43,965 nt of DNA from positions 1-43,965 of the forward strand of contig JAGOJH010000015.1 in the NCBI GenBank assembly GCA_017995215.1. The letters run 5' to 3'. Source of the DNA: Thermoclostridium sp. (GTDB lineage Bacteria > Bacillota > Clostridia > DSM-8532). Below, piece by piece: positions 26,465 through 35,584 of this stretch. The position numbers and the translations under genes were made by a program. The notes under the pieces were generated by a model. That model ran no database searches, was not told where the DNA came from, and saw only the letters and a program-made list of their open reading frames with translations. The first letter of the stretch is position 1. Every line of letters starts with the position of its first letter.

Positions 26465-27451
26465 CTAGTTGTATTGGCTGAGGATGTTACTGATTTTACG
26501 CACGTTTTTGATGCTGCCGATGTTGCTGATCTTTCGCAGGGCAGCTTCCCGTTTGATCAGGCCCTGCCTCACCATATTGGCCATCTCCATGCAGTAGGGA
26601 TGATAACCAAACCTGTCCTGATGCATAAAATTCGCATAGGTGTTTAACAGGCAATTGGTACTGTTTGAGTCGGTTTCCTCCTCCATCTCCCAACCAATGG
26701 CCTGAATGGACCGAATGATATGCTCCTCATCATACTCATTGTTCACGAACGGATAATACAGGTATGGTATTTTCTCTTTATTTGCCTGCAGCCAATCGGG
26801 ATCCAAAAAAAAGCGGCTGAACCCTTCCCCCATCATGGCCAGGATCTTGTCCCTGATCTGCCTTTCGTTAGCCAGGATCATCTTGTAGTCCAGCTTTAGC
26901 ATTGGGTTTGTGATGCCGATTTGTCCAGGCGTCCACCCAAAGCAGATAATGGGTATGTTTCTTTGAATGGCCTCCCGGTACATGATGGACTTCACCAGGC
27001 TGATGCAGCAAATGCAGATGGTGCTGGCCCTTTCCATGGCTTTCACCGGAAAGAGCTCACTTTTCGCAGCACGGCTGAACAGGCGGCACATTTCCGGATA
27101 GGCATACCGGATGATGACATTGTCTGTGCCCAGAACAGCTGTGACCGTTTTGATATTTTTCAGGCACCTTTCGGACATGAACCCATTGTCAAAGGTTACC
27201 GTCAGCACATTGAACTGATATTTCTCCCGTAAAAGCTTCAGGGTATACGAGCTGTCCTTGCCCCCGCTGTATGCCAGAATCACCTGATAAGGCTTTTCAC
27301 TGTTCGCGGCAATTACCCTCATCAGCTCTTCCTCGTTTTCCGGCTGGGCTCGTTGTGCTTTCATATTGGCACAATAATTACAAAGGCCATTATCCCCAAT
27401 CGTTACCGAAGGGATATTATCATTTAGGATACATTCCTTACAAAGCTTCAT
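26465..27451 (-). CDS. PP-loop ATPase related to N-acetyl sugar amidotransferases (WbpG/PseA-like)
   Basis: 328 residues from ATG 27451 (AGGA seven bases upstream); the longer open frame runs through the carrier-protein gene and is rejected. The N-terminal pattern CKEC...GLCNYC is the zinc-ribbon signature of the WbpG/PseA group, followed by the PP-loop AYSGGKDSSYTLK, then ICICC and FGWTPGQ. Known relatives, with HisH/HisF-like partners, add an amidino group to an N-acetyl sugar. Those partner genes are not seen here, but AsnB nearby could supply ammonia. It begins 4 bases after the carrier-protein stop, indicating tight coupling. The exact reaction is uncertain. Confidence 0.72.
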   Translation of the reverse strand: MKLCKECILNDNIPSVTIGDNGLCNYCANMKAQRAQPENEEELMRVIAANSEKPYQVILAYSGGKDSSYTLKLLREKYQFNVLTVTFDNGFMSERCLKNIKTVTAVLGTDNVIIRYAYPEMCRLFSRAAKSELFPVKAMERASTICICCISLVKSIMYREAIQRNIPIICFGWTPGQIGITNPMLKLDYKMILANERQIRDKILAMMGEGFSRFFLDPDWLQANKEKIPYLYYPFVNNEYDEEHIIRSIQAIGWEMEEETDSNSTNCLLNTYANFMHQDRFGYHPYCMEMANMVRQGLIKREAALRKISNIGSIKNVRKISNILSQYN

Positions 27452-27455
27452 TATT

Positions 27456-27737
27456 TTATCCTGCAACTTTCTGTAGTTTATTACCGATAAAAACCGCAAT
27501 GCTTTCAATGGAATGGATGTTTTCGGGCAATACCTCATCCATGGAGATGAAAACATTAAATTCAGACTCAATGAAGCTGATGATTTCAATCACTCCGGTA
27601 GAGTCAATAATGCCTGCGTCCATGAGGGACTGAGCATCTTCAAGGTGAATGCTGTTAAGCAGCCCATAGGCGAAGTTCCTGATGATAAACTCTCGTACAA
27701 TCCGCTTGATGTCGGAAGATTCATAAAACTGATTCAT
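27456..27737 (-). CDS. Acyl carrier protein (stand-alone)
   Basis: 93 residues. The four-helix carrier fold is suggested by length and hydrophobic pattern, and the attachment serine for 4'-phosphopantetheine is S46 in GIIDSTGVIEII (DST in place of the common DSL). A strong AAGGAGG site lies before the ATG. Its neighbours are a hexapeptide acyltransferase (upstream), the PP-loop enzyme and an acyl-AMP ligase (downstream), so it probably carries an acyl or aminoacyl group for transfer to a sugar, rather than serving fatty acid synthesis. The phosphopantetheinyl transferase is not in the window. Confidence 0.85.
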   Translation of the reverse strand: MNQFYESSDIKRIVREFIIRNFAYGLLNSIHLEDAQSLMDAGIIDSTGVIEIISFIESEFNVFISMDEVLPENIHSIESIAVFIGNKLQKVAG

Positions 27738-27795
27738 AATACCTCCTTAACACAGGTGCATGGGCACAGGAAGAAAACTGACCCATTTATCTGTA

Positions 27796-28344
27796 TCATC
27801 CACCTGTATTTTCCCCTGTGTTTTCTCTGTTCCAAAAGTAGTTGACAAGGATTTCTCTTTTTCTGCTTTTATTGATGCCGTAATCGGGAATGATGGTTTT
27901 TTCACTGTGGGTGATGTAATCTTCAATGGTGCAGGTTAACCTTGCCGGGTTGCCGGCGACACAGGTATTGGGCTTGACGTCCCTGTACACCACAGACCCT
28001 GCGCCCACAACAGAATTGGGGCCGATGGTAACACCGGGCATGATGATGGCATTAATGCCAATAAAGCAGTTTTCCTTAATGTCAATCTTGCCGTACTTGT
28101 TGTCAATATGCCGGTATTCAGGTTTTCTGTTAAACACGCGGATGGCACCGTCATGAGTAATAAACCTTACCCCTGCTGTAACAACGGAATTGTCCCCTAC
28201 CGAAACAAGGAAGGGTTCACTGCCAATATTGTCGGCTGTAGTAAGAATGAGCGTATTTTTACCAAGCTTCAGCCCCTGTTTCTGAAGCTCTTTCATTTTG
28301 AAACGCTGGTTCACTCTTTTTAAAAACTGGATCAAGAGGATCAC
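27796..28344 (-). CDS. Hexapeptide-repeat acyltransferase (left-handed beta-helix)
   Basis: 182 residues from GTG 28344; a TTG three codons on with AGGTG upstream is also possible. The coils VSVGDNSVVTAGVRF, IDIKENCFIGINAIIMPGVTIGPNSVVGAGSVVYRDV and CVAGNPAR mark an O- or N-acyltransferase of the LbH family, with the catalytic histidine probably in FITHDGAIR. It resembles the product of 37175-37714. Being next to the carrier protein, it could use an acyl-carrier donor instead of acetyl-CoA; this is inference from context only. Confidence 0.85.
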   Translation of the reverse strand: MILLIQFLKRVNQRFKMKELQKQGLKLGKNTLILTTADNIGSEPFLVSVGDNSVVTAGVRFITHDGAIRVFNRKPEYRHIDNKYGKIDIKENCFIGINAIIMPGVTIGPNSVVGAGSVVYRDVKPNTCVAGNPARLTCTIEDYITHSEKTIIPDYGINKSRKREILVNYFWNRENTGENTGG

Positions 28345-28386
28345 CTGCCCTTTTTATATTTGGGTTTATCATTTGTACTTTTTCTA

Positions 28387-29694
28387 TTATAGCTTCCAGT
28401 AAGTATATCCGGCATATAAATCCCCTGATGCGCTGAACATGCCCTTCACGTCGATAATGACACCTTTGTCTGCCAGTATTTCTTTGAACCTTATTGCCCA
28501 ATCTATTTCCGACCATTCGTTATGGTTCACCGCAAAAACCAGGCAGTCCACCCTGGGGATATCGTCCAGCGCAACCAGGTTAACACCGTATGCCTGCAAG
28601 GCTTCATTTTTGTCGGCACAGGGATCGGTTATCAGAACCTTGATGTCATACTCCTGCAGCTCATGATAAATATCAATCACTTTCGTGTTTCTTACATCCG
28701 GGACATTTTCCTTGAAGGTGAACCCAAGAATACAAACCCTTGCGCCATTGATATGCACTCCGGCATGAATCATCTGCTTCACCACATTCTCGGCTATGTA
28801 TTTTCCCATAGCATCATTGATTCGCCGGCCGGACAGGATGATTTCCGGATGATACCCCGTTTGCTCGGCGCGATAGGTCAGATAATAAGGGTCCACGCCG
28901 ATGCAGTGCCCACCCACAAGGCCTGGCCGGAACGGCAGAAAGTTCCACTTGGTCGCTGCAGCCTCCAGGACGGCCTGGGTATCGATGCCAAGCCGATTGA
29001 AGATAATGGCCAGCTCATTCATGAATGCGATATTGATGTCCCGCTGGGAGTTTTCAATCACCTTTGCAGCTTCGGCAACCCGGATACTTCGTGCCTTATA
29101 AAGGCCTGCATCTACCACCAGGCCGTATACCTTTGAAATGATTTCAAGCACCTGCGCATCCATTCCGGAAACGATTTTCTTAATTTTTCGCAGAGTATGC
29201 TCTCTGTCACCCGGATTGATGCGCTCGGGAGAATAACCAATTTTAAAATCTGTTCCGCACTTCAAGCCTGAAAAGGCTTCAAGGATTGGAGCGCAGACAT
29301 CTTCGGTGACGCCTGGGTAAACAGTGGATTCATAGGTAACGATGTCTCCCTTTGACAAATGCCTGCCGACAATTTCTGACGCGCTGATAATGGGCTTTAG
29401 ATCGGGTGTTTTATCCCGGTTGATAGGTGTTGGAACTGCGATAATGAAAAAGCTTGCTTCGTCCAAATCATTCTCATCACAGGTGAGCTGGAGGGTTGTG
29501 TTGGACAGATCCCCCTCCTTCAATTCCCCTGTACAATCGATACCGGCCTTGTAGGATTCCAGCTTTTCACAGTTCACATCAAAACCGATGGTGGGGACGC
29601 TTTTTGCAAATTCCACCGCAAGGGGCAAACCCACATAACCCAGACCGATTACGGCCAGCTTTGTCTTGTTTTCGATCAAACGCTCATAGTGCAT
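28387..29694 (-). CDS. Nucleotide-sugar 6-dehydrogenase (WbpA/TviB-like)
   Basis: 435 residues. It oxidises the C6 hydroxyl of a UDP-sugar to a carboxylate with two NAD+. The N-terminal Rossmann motif is LAVIGLGYVGLPLA, the mid domain has VIENSQRDINIAFMNELA, and the catalytic cysteine is in GLVGGHCIGVDPYY (about residue 262). The GVDPYYLTYRAEQTGY segment places it with the WbpA/TviB group, which acts on UDP-GlcNAc or UDP-GalNAc, rather than with the UDP-glucose group. GGAGG precedes the ATG. Together with the neighbouring epimerase it would supply a UDP-hexuronic acid for the polymer. Confidence 0.92.
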   Translation of the reverse strand: MHYERLIENKTKLAVIGLGYVGLPLAVEFAKSVPTIGFDVNCEKLESYKAGIDCTGELKEGDLSNTTLQLTCDENDLDEASFFIIAVPTPINRDKTPDLKPIISASEIVGRHLSKGDIVTYESTVYPGVTEDVCAPILEAFSGLKCGTDFKIGYSPERINPGDREHTLRKIKKIVSGMDAQVLEIISKVYGLVVDAGLYKARSIRVAEAAKVIENSQRDINIAFMNELAIIFNRLGIDTQAVLEAAATKWNFLPFRPGLVGGHCIGVDPYYLTYRAEQTGYHPEIILSGRRINDAMGKYIAENVVKQMIHAGVHINGARVCILGFTFKENVPDVRNTKVIDIYHELQEYDIKVLITDPCADKNEALQAYGVNLVALDDIPRVDCLVFAVNHNEWSEIDWAIRFKEILADKGVIIDVKGMFSASGDLYAGYTYWKL

Positions 29695-29752
29695 TAAAAA
29701 ACCTCCATTTTTACAGCGGGTATGTAATTATTATGTAAACAATTCATGGCTG

Positions 29753-29781
29753 TTTCATTGGCAACAGGTTTCGGTGTAAAT
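29753..29781 (-). repeat. Degenerate ACCTGT repeat copy upstream of the dehydrogenase
   Basis: On the minus strand it reads ATTTACACCGAAACCTGTTG followed by CCAATGAAA, a clear but worn match to the family (TTTACAnTGGnACCTGTCCCC). It lies in the 112-base gap between the epimerase and dehydrogenase genes. Confidence 0.45.
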
Positions 29782-29806
29782 ATGATTAAACGAATTACTG
29801 ACAACC

Positions 29807-30913
29807 CTATTGAAACCGCTTAGCAGCATTTACACTGGCAGGGCCGATATCTGCACTTGGCGAGGCCCAGGTTGCTTGCAGCCCGGAAGCCTCATCGTGC
29901 ATATCTATGCCGTAATAGGCTTTATACCAGTCCACAAATCTTGAAATACCTTCTTCAATGGTCGTATTCGGCTTGAACCCAGCATCCTCCATCAAGTCGC
30001 TAATTTCAGCAAAGGTTTCCGGCACATCTCCGGGTTGCAGGGGCAAATACTCTCTCAGCGCCCGAACTCCAAGCTTTTCCTCCAGTACATCAATAAAATG
30101 CTTCAACGTAACCGGATGGTTGTTGCCGATGTTATACAGCCTGTATGGTGCAAAGCTTGTACCTGGATCAGGCTTCATGCCGTCCCATTCAGCATTCGGC
30201 AGCGCAGGACCTTTTTGGATTAACCGGATAATCCCCTCGACAATATCATCAATATATGTGAAATCGCGCAGCATATTTCCGAAATTGAAAACCTGGATAG
30301 GCTTGTTATCGAGCATGGCTTTCGTGAACAAAAATAAAGCCATATCCGGCCTTCCCCAGGGGCCGTAGACAGTAAAGAACCGAAGGCCGGTGCAAGGCAG
30401 CCCGAACAGAGCAGCATAGGTATGCGCCATCAGCTCGTTGGCCTTTTTGGATGCTGCATAAAGGCTGATGGGATGATCCACACAATCGTGAACCGAAAAG
30501 GGGATCTTTTTATTGGCCCCATACACCGAACTGGAGGATGCGAAGATTAAATGCCCCACCTGATTGTGGCGGCACTCTTCCAGGATATTGACAAACCCCT
30601 GAAGGTTTGAGAGTACATAAGCCTGAGGGTTTTCAATACTATATCTTACACCAGCCTGGGCGGCCAGATTCACTACGGTGTCAAACCTATGCCTGCTAAA
30701 AACCTGGCTTAACCTCTCACGGTTTTCAAGCTGATCCCGATAGAATACAAACCGTTCATATTGTTTTAGAATATTCAGCCTGCTTTCCTTCAGCCGCGGA
30801 TCATAATATGCGTTGACACTGTCATAGCCCGTCACCTCATGGCCTTCCTCCAGCATCCTTCTGGCCAGATGAAACCCAATAAACCCGGCACTGCCGGTCA
30901 CAAGAATTTTCAT
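29807..30913 (-). CDS. NAD-dependent epimerase, UDP-glucuronate 4-epimerase-like
   Basis: 368 residues from ATG 30913, which has GGGAGGG six bases upstream; a TTG two codons earlier overlaps that site. It is an extended short-chain dehydrogenase: [16 protein letters not shown] binds NAD, and the catalytic YxxxK lies in [33 protein letters not shown] and [17 protein letters not shown] are typical of UDP-uronate 4-epimerases that convert the gluco to the galacto form. The last ~30 residues (after WYKAYYGI) exceed the usual family length. Logical partner of the adjacent dehydrogenase, giving UDP-GalA or UDP-GalNAcA. Confidence 0.9.
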   Translation of the reverse strand: MKILVTGSAGFIGFHLARRMLEEGHEVTGYDSVNAYYDPRLKESRLNILKQYERFVFYRDQLENRERLSQVFSRHRFDTVVNLAAQAGVRYSIENPQAYVLSNLQGFVNILEECRHNQVGHLIFASSSSVYGANKKIPFSVHDCVDHPISLYAASKKANELMAHTYAALFGLPCTGLRFFTVYGPWGRPDMALFLFTKAMLDNKPIQVFNFGNMLRDFTYIDDIVEGIIRLIQKGPALPNAEWDGMKPDPGTSFAPYRLYNIGNNHPVTLKHFIDVLEEKLGVRALREYLPLQPGDVPETFAEISDLMEDAGFKPNTTIEEGISRFVDWYKAYYGIDMHDEASGLQATWASPSADIGPASVNAAKRFQ

Positions 30914-30928
30914 GCTCAACCCTCCCGT

Positions 30929-31672
30929 TTACATTGCAGCTTTTTTACGCGCAAGGATATGATATTCTGTAAAAAGTTTATTCATGACTTCCTTCATAAA
31001 AGTACAATTGGTATCTGTCGCTTCATAGAAGGAGATAACATTTCTTCTTTCAGCGCGGATAAAAGCCTGAATGGATTTAAACAGTTTTGTGTTGTCATTG
31101 TTCGAATGAATACACACCGTACCGACGCCAAAGGGAATTTTTGTCGGGAACCAGAACTGTTGGGGAATGAAGAGCATGTTTTTCTTTTTGAATGGGAAAA
31201 GGCCGATTCCATCAGTGATATACTTGAACCCCAGCTCATAAAGGATGATCAGGGTGTTTTCATCGAAGGTATGACCTGGAGCCATCCAGATATCTGTTTT
31301 CAAGCCATTCTCCCGCAGAATCGTCATGCCGTTCTTAATTTTTCGGTACTGCACCCGGTAGGACAAGCCTGCGAATTCAGATTTTTTGTCAAACCCGATC
31401 CTCTCGTCCATTAAACCGGAGGAATTGCTGATATATACATGATCATAGCCATGCTGCGCGATATCGACGAGATTCCCTTGCTGAAGCCTTCGAAGAATAT
31501 TCCAGAAATCGCTATTAGGCTTTTCAAGCATCAGCTTGTGATCCTTATTATCCGGTATGATCCCCAAAAGTGGCTTTACGTCAAAGGACTGAAACATTTC
31601 AATGTACTTCCAGAATAAAGTCCAGTTCATTTCGGGTGCGATATCATCCATTCGAAAAATATATTTGGCCAT
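30929..31672 (-). CDS. Polysaccharide deacetylase-like protein (DUF2334-type)
   Basis: 247 residues, no signal peptide. The fold family is the NodB-like metal-dependent deacetylase barrel: RMDDI near the N-terminus carries the catalytic/metal aspartates, DIAQHGYDH provides metal histidines, and IWMAPGHTFD is the later motif. It may remove acetyl from a sugar in the cytoplasm, which would free an amine for the acylation machinery of this locus; that link is inference. GGAGG precedes the ATG. The last codons and stop (GCA ATG TAA) lie in TTTACATTGC, similar to one arm of the local palindromic repeat. Confidence 0.78.
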   Translation of the reverse strand: MAKYIFRMDDIAPEMNWTLFWKYIEMFQSFDVKPLLGIIPDNKDHKLMLEKPNSDFWNILRRLQQGNLVDIAQHGYDHVYISNSSGLMDERIGFDKKSEFAGLSYRVQYRKIKNGMTILRENGLKTDIWMAPGHTFDENTLIILYELGFKYITDGIGLFPFKKKNMLFIPQQFWFPTKIPFGVGTVCIHSNNDNTKLFKSIQAFIRAERRNVISFYEATDTNCTFMKEVMNKLFTEYHILARKKAAM

Positions 31673-31740
31673 GTTTATCCTCCAAAACAGTTGGATTTAA
31701 TTCAGTCACTTTCCTTCGAAACAACGCATTTAAATATAGT

Positions 31741-32874
31741 TCAACCTGTTTCCTCCAGGAAATTTCGAAGGATGTTTACATACTGATCCAGCATTTTTTC
31801 CCTGTCGAAGTACAGAAGGGCTCTGCGATAGGAAAATTGCCCCATTTTCTGCAGATTGCATTCGCTGATCATCTTTTTCAAATTGGTGTACAGGGCCTGG
31901 ATATCGCCCGGAGGGTAGAGAAAGCCATTGGCGCCGCTTTCCACCAGCTCGGATGCACCGCCAATATCCGACAGCACAAGGGGTTTGCTCATCGCCATGC
32001 TTTCAATGGCGGCCATCGAAAGGGTTTCCACCGAAACCGATGTCAGCACCGAGATATCCGCCGCCTGAATAAAAGGCCGTACGTCCTTTATATAACCGGT
32101 AATGTAAACATGTTTCTCGAGGCTCAGCTGCTTTATCAGCTCTTCCAGGAAAGGCCGCTGAACCCCATCCCCCACAAGCAGCAGAGTCGTGTTATAACCT
32201 TCGCTGCGCAGCCGGGCAAGCACTTCCAGCATGTCTTCGTGCTTTTTTTCCGGTCTGAGGCAGGAATTCATTAACAGAACAATGGGATTGTCCAGCCAGC
32301 CCAGGGGCTTGACAATGCTTTCACGCTTCATTTTTCCGATGTAGGAATGAAACCAATTCACATCCACACCATTTTGAATCACCAGCGTTTTTGATTTGTT
32401 CAGCCTGTACCTGCCCAACCAATACTCGCGCTGGTTGTAGCTGACAAAGATGATTTGGTCCAGCATATTCAGCATGTGCTTGTAATAGTGGTTTTGCAGC
32501 TCTTCCTTTTTTCCCTTTGGAATGGTGTTGTGGATAACAGCCAGAGTGCGCACATGTGATTTCTCACCACGCATCAGCAGGTATCCATAGAACAGCGGGT
32601 ACAGGTCTATCATAAAGAAGTTGTCGGGTTTGAATTCCGTATACAGCTTCTGAAGCTTCCTGAAGGCTAAAAAATCCATATATTTTCTGTTGTTCAGGGT
32701 TTCTAAACGAACTGAAGCATTTAGCTTATCCCTTTGCTCCATGTTGTCGAGCATTGAGATGATCATTACATTATAGCCTCTGGCAACCAGACCATTGGCC
32801 AGCAAGATGGTTTGGGTTTCAGCCCCCCCATACCCCAAAGCGGTTATCATCAAAAGGACCTTGTTTTTGATCAT
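31741..32874 (-). CDS. Glycosyltransferase family 4
   Basis: 377 residues, GT-B fold. Marks are ITALGYGGAETQTILLANGLVARGYNV at the N-terminus, VIQNGVDV, NSCLRPEKKHEDMLEV, LLLVGDGVQRPFLEEL, YITGYIKDV and the donor-binding segment SVETLSMAAIESMAMSKPLVLSDIGG. A very strong AAAGGAGG site stands before the ATG inside the preceding polymerase gene, so the 56-base overlap with that gene is probably real. It adds a sugar to the lipid-linked unit; donor unknown. Confidence 0.92.
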   Translation of the reverse strand: MIKNKVLLMITALGYGGAETQTILLANGLVARGYNVMIISMLDNMEQRDKLNASVRLETLNNRKYMDFLAFRKLQKLYTEFKPDNFFMIDLYPLFYGYLLMRGEKSHVRTLAVIHNTIPKGKKEELQNHYYKHMLNMLDQIIFVSYNQREYWLGRYRLNKSKTLVIQNGVDVNWFHSYIGKMKRESIVKPLGWLDNPIVLLMNSCLRPEKKHEDMLEVLARLRSEGYNTTLLLVGDGVQRPFLEELIKQLSLEKHVYITGYIKDVRPFIQAADISVLTSVSVETLSMAAIESMAMSKPLVLSDIGGASELVESGANGFLYPPGDIQALYTNLKKMISECNLQKMGQFSYRRALLYFDREKMLDQYVNILRNFLEETG

Positions 32875-34294
32875 TTAATCGTTCCTCCTTTGTATTTTTC
32901 AGTGCCCTTACCTTTCCTACAGACACAAGGGAAAAGCCGAGACCGGTGATAATCCATACATAGATGTTGGACAGCGATGGAAACAGCCTTCTGCCTGTTA
33001 ACCCGCTGATGAGGTAACAAATAATTGCCACAATCACCGCAGCAAGCAGATCCCTTTGCCAGGATTCCAGTTCCCTGCGCCGGTAGCTTTTTATGAACTT
33101 CACCAACACGTAAGTATAGAAGCTTAGCAGGCTGGCAAGCCCGATCAGACCACTTTCAAGAATCATATCCAAGTACATGTTGTGTGCATGGCTGACAGAA
33201 AAGATGGTACCTGTCTGCCAGGCCCGCATATTGATGATGCCGTGAATTCCATAGCCAAACCAAATGACATCCGGCTTTGTTTTAAACTCATTCAGAATCG
33301 GCTGCCATAAGTGCTGTATTCGACCGGCTGAAATCAGGTTTAAGTCACCCTCGCTGAAGCCCGTTAGCGCTCTGTCAATGATTGATTCAGGAAGCGCGAA
33401 CTGCAGCGCCAGGAAGATGACAATGGCAATGATGGGCAGGTATTTATACCGTCCCGAGACAAAATAAAACAGCACAATACCGAACAAAACAATGAAATAT
33501 GCCGTTCTCGAATAGGAAAGTGCAGTGGCGCCCAAGGTCAGCAGCAGTGCGCCATAAGCCAGGAGGTTCTTTTTATGCAGACACACAACTAATAAAAACG
33601 GAATAGCCAGAAAGCAGAAGTTGGCCAAATCATTGCCGTGGATCCCCAGCACTGTGGACAATGTATTGCGGAAGTGGTTCAAATCGAGCTTCATTGGTTC
33701 CACAAACAAATAAAGAGCGATGACACAGGCAGAGATAATTGTAATGGAAGCGATAAGCACCGTAGTGATACGGGTGATTTCCTTCTCACTTTGGTAGTAT
33801 AACGGTACGAACAGCAGTGGCAGCATGATGATGAGCGGAGACAGTAACTGTGTGCTGGCATAGGAATATACCGTATAATTGATGAAGCGCCCGGAGATTT
33901 GCGAAGCATATTCAATGGATCTGAAAAATGAAATCGTAAACAGGGCGAGAATAAGAAAAATGAAAACTGTCAGCCCAGTTGGAATGCTATATGGTTTTTT
34001 GTTGATGATAAAAAACAGTACCACCAACGGAACCAGCAGGAGCTGAGGGCGCAGCCCCGGTATACCGGCCAGGGATTCATTAAATATTCCAAGGCCCAAA
34101 AAAGGCAGTATCAGAAGCAGTGTGATAAAAGACAGGTCGGAATACCGATAAAACAGGTACACAGAAGCTATGGCCAGGCTGAACATTGTTGCCAGGAGGA
34201 TGTCATTAACAGCCAGGATCAGGTACAACAGCACCAGAATGCCTGTGAAAGCGTAAAATAAACCGAATTTCATACGAATCTGTAATGGTTCCAT
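32819..34294 (-). CDS. O-antigen ligase/polymerase, Wzy-like membrane protein
   Basis: 491 residues with about 12 predicted membrane spans. The Wzy_C signature region is visible: a large outer loop ending in SHAHNMYLDMILESGLIGLASLLSFYTY, where the histidine and glutamate are typical. It would link repeat units outside the membrane after flipping by the Wzx-like protein (16882-18435), with length set by the Wzz-like protein (39055-39741). AAGGAG precedes the ATG. The final ~25 residues are basic and polar and overlap the next gene's start in another frame. Confidence 0.88.
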   Translation of the reverse strand: MEPLQIRMKFGLFYAFTGILVLLYLILAVNDILLATMFSLAIASVYLFYRYSDLSFITLLLILPFLGLGIFNESLAGIPGLRPQLLLVPLVVLFFIINKKPYSIPTGLTVFIFLILALFTISFFRSIEYASQISGRFINYTVYSYASTQLLSPLIIMLPLLFVPLYYQSEKEITRITTVLIASITIISACVIALYLFVEPMKLDLNHFRNTLSTVLGIHGNDLANFCFLAIPFLLVVCLHKKNLLAYGALLLTLGATALSYSRTAYFIVLFGIVLFYFVSGRYKYLPIIAIVIFLALQFALPESIIDRALTGFSEGDLNLISAGRIQHLWQPILNEFKTKPDVIWFGYGIHGIINMRAWQTGTIFSVSHAHNMYLDMILESGLIGLASLLSFYTYVLVKFIKSYRRRELESWQRDLLAAVIVAIICYLISGLTGRRLFPSLSNIYVWIITGLGFSLVSVGKVRALKNTKEERLNDQKQGPFDDNRFGVWGG

Positions 34295-34429
34295 GGTGTT
34301 CTCCTTTTTGAGGGTACGGGTATGGTTACCGTGATGGTCCCCCCGCCTTCATCTTTATAACGTTGTAATTCAGTGTGGTGGTGGGTACTGCTTAGTAATA
34401 ACAAGTTCTATGCTGACAATATCAACATG

Positions 34430-35584
34430 CTATGCAATTGAGTTGTCCCGCCTAAGCATCTGTTCAATCAGACCTTTATACAACCGGACGGAATTATCGA
34501 TGGAATGGTATGTGCTGACATATTTCAATGTCCTTTCCCTGTATGCCTTTAACCCTTCTTCATCGATCTGCTTAATAAAACCGGCAGCTGCTTCCAGGTC
34601 ATCTCCGCATAACAGCCCAAGTTTGTTCCTTTGCAGCATTCCATCGGGGTCGATGTAAAAGGAAAGGATGGCAGTACCCCCAAGACACGCTTGAATAAAC
34701 GTGTTTGGAAACCCCTCCAGCTGCGAGGTGCACACAAACACTTTGGCCTTATCGAAGTAATCCTGAATTCGCTCATAGGGGACATAATCCAAAAGCGTTA
34801 CATTGCTAAGCTCGGCAGTCCTTTCCTTCACTTCCTGTGTAAGCCGCTGGATTTGCTTATCGATTTCACTGTTTCCCGATTCGTTTTGGGGCATAATCAT
34901 AACAAAGCTTTCACCGGGAAGCCGCTGTGCCAGATCAAGAAACAAATGAGGCTGTTTCAGAGGCAGGCACCGGGATACCCACAGGATATATTTCTTATGG
35001 CTGGTATCGATGTTCTGCCGGATGGGAAAGCCGTTTGGTATTACCTTCCCCAACCATCCAAATTTGTTTTTTAACTGGTCGCTCTGCTTTTCGGTCTGGC
35101 ACACAATATGGCTCGCATTGCGAAGGCCATATTGATACAGCCGTGCAAACCGGCTGCCATAGGTTTTTTCATACCATTGCATATCCAGATTTCTGTCGCT
35201 GGACAGCCGGAAGATCACCTTTTTATGCCTTAGCATTTTTTGCATAAACACAAGCTTGCCCAGGAAGCTATTAGCGGTGGTGTAAACATATACATCTGCA
35301 TTGAGAGCAAGCAATTGTGAATAAAGCTGAAGCTTCCGTGAAAGCCCGGAATGGTCATGATAACCGGTCCCTCTGTATTTGATCACACGGATGTTATGGT
35401 AGTATTCAATATCCTGCTGGTGATAATCATCAACCAGAAAGCTGACCTCGTATTGTTGGTCTTCAGCCATTTTTTTTGCCAGCAATACCATGTTGATTTC
35501 CGCGCCGCCAATGACATTTCCCGTGGTGTTTGGGTTAAAAAGCGGATATGCAAGCAATGATATAAAGCAAACACTTATCTTCAT
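34430..35584 (-). CDS. Glycosyltransferase family 4 (paralogue of the next upstream gene)
   Basis: 384 residues. N-terminus GNVIGGAEINMVLLAKKMAE, then VIFRLSSDRNLDM, KYILWVSRCLPLKQPHLFLDLA, and the C-terminal CTSQLEGFPNTFIQACLGGTAILSF. The start overlaps the stop of the gene at 35581 by 4 bases (ATGA). The two proteins share many segments (FRLxSDR, ILWVSRC, FVMIMP, EGFPNxFxQACLG), so they arose by duplication, but this one lacks the long C-terminal tail. It may add the next sugar in sequence. Confidence 0.9.
   Translation of the reverse strand: MKISVCFISLLAYPLFNPNTTGNVIGGAEINMVLLAKKMAEDQQYEVSFLVDDYHQQDIEYYHNIRVIKYRGTGYHDHSGLSRKLQLYSQLLALNADVYVYTTANSFLGKLVFMQKMLRHKKVIFRLSSDRNLDMQWYEKTYGSRFARLYQYGLRNASHIVCQTEKQSDQLKNKFGWLGKVIPNGFPIRQNIDTSHKKYILWVSRCLPLKQPHLFLDLAQRLPGESFVMIMPQNESGNSEIDKQIQRLTQEVKERTAELSNVTLLDYVPYERIQDYFDKAKVFVCTSQLEGFPNTFIQACLGGTAILSFYIDPDGMLQRNKLGLLCGDDLEAAAGFIKQIDEEGLKAYRERTLKYVSTYHSIDNSVRLYKGLIEQMLRRDNSIA

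Noticed and set aside
28522-29136. 204-codon plus-strand open frame inside the dehydrogenase gene
   Set aside because: Antisense to clear dehydrogenase motifs; no ribosome site and no recognisable domain.
30839-31414. 191-codon plus-strand open frame across the epimerase/deacetylase border
   Set aside because: Both underlying minus-strand genes have clear motifs; the frame has none.
31570-32274. 234-codon plus-strand open frame inside a GT4 gene
   Set aside because: Shadow of a well-supported GT4 gene; composition unlike a real protein.
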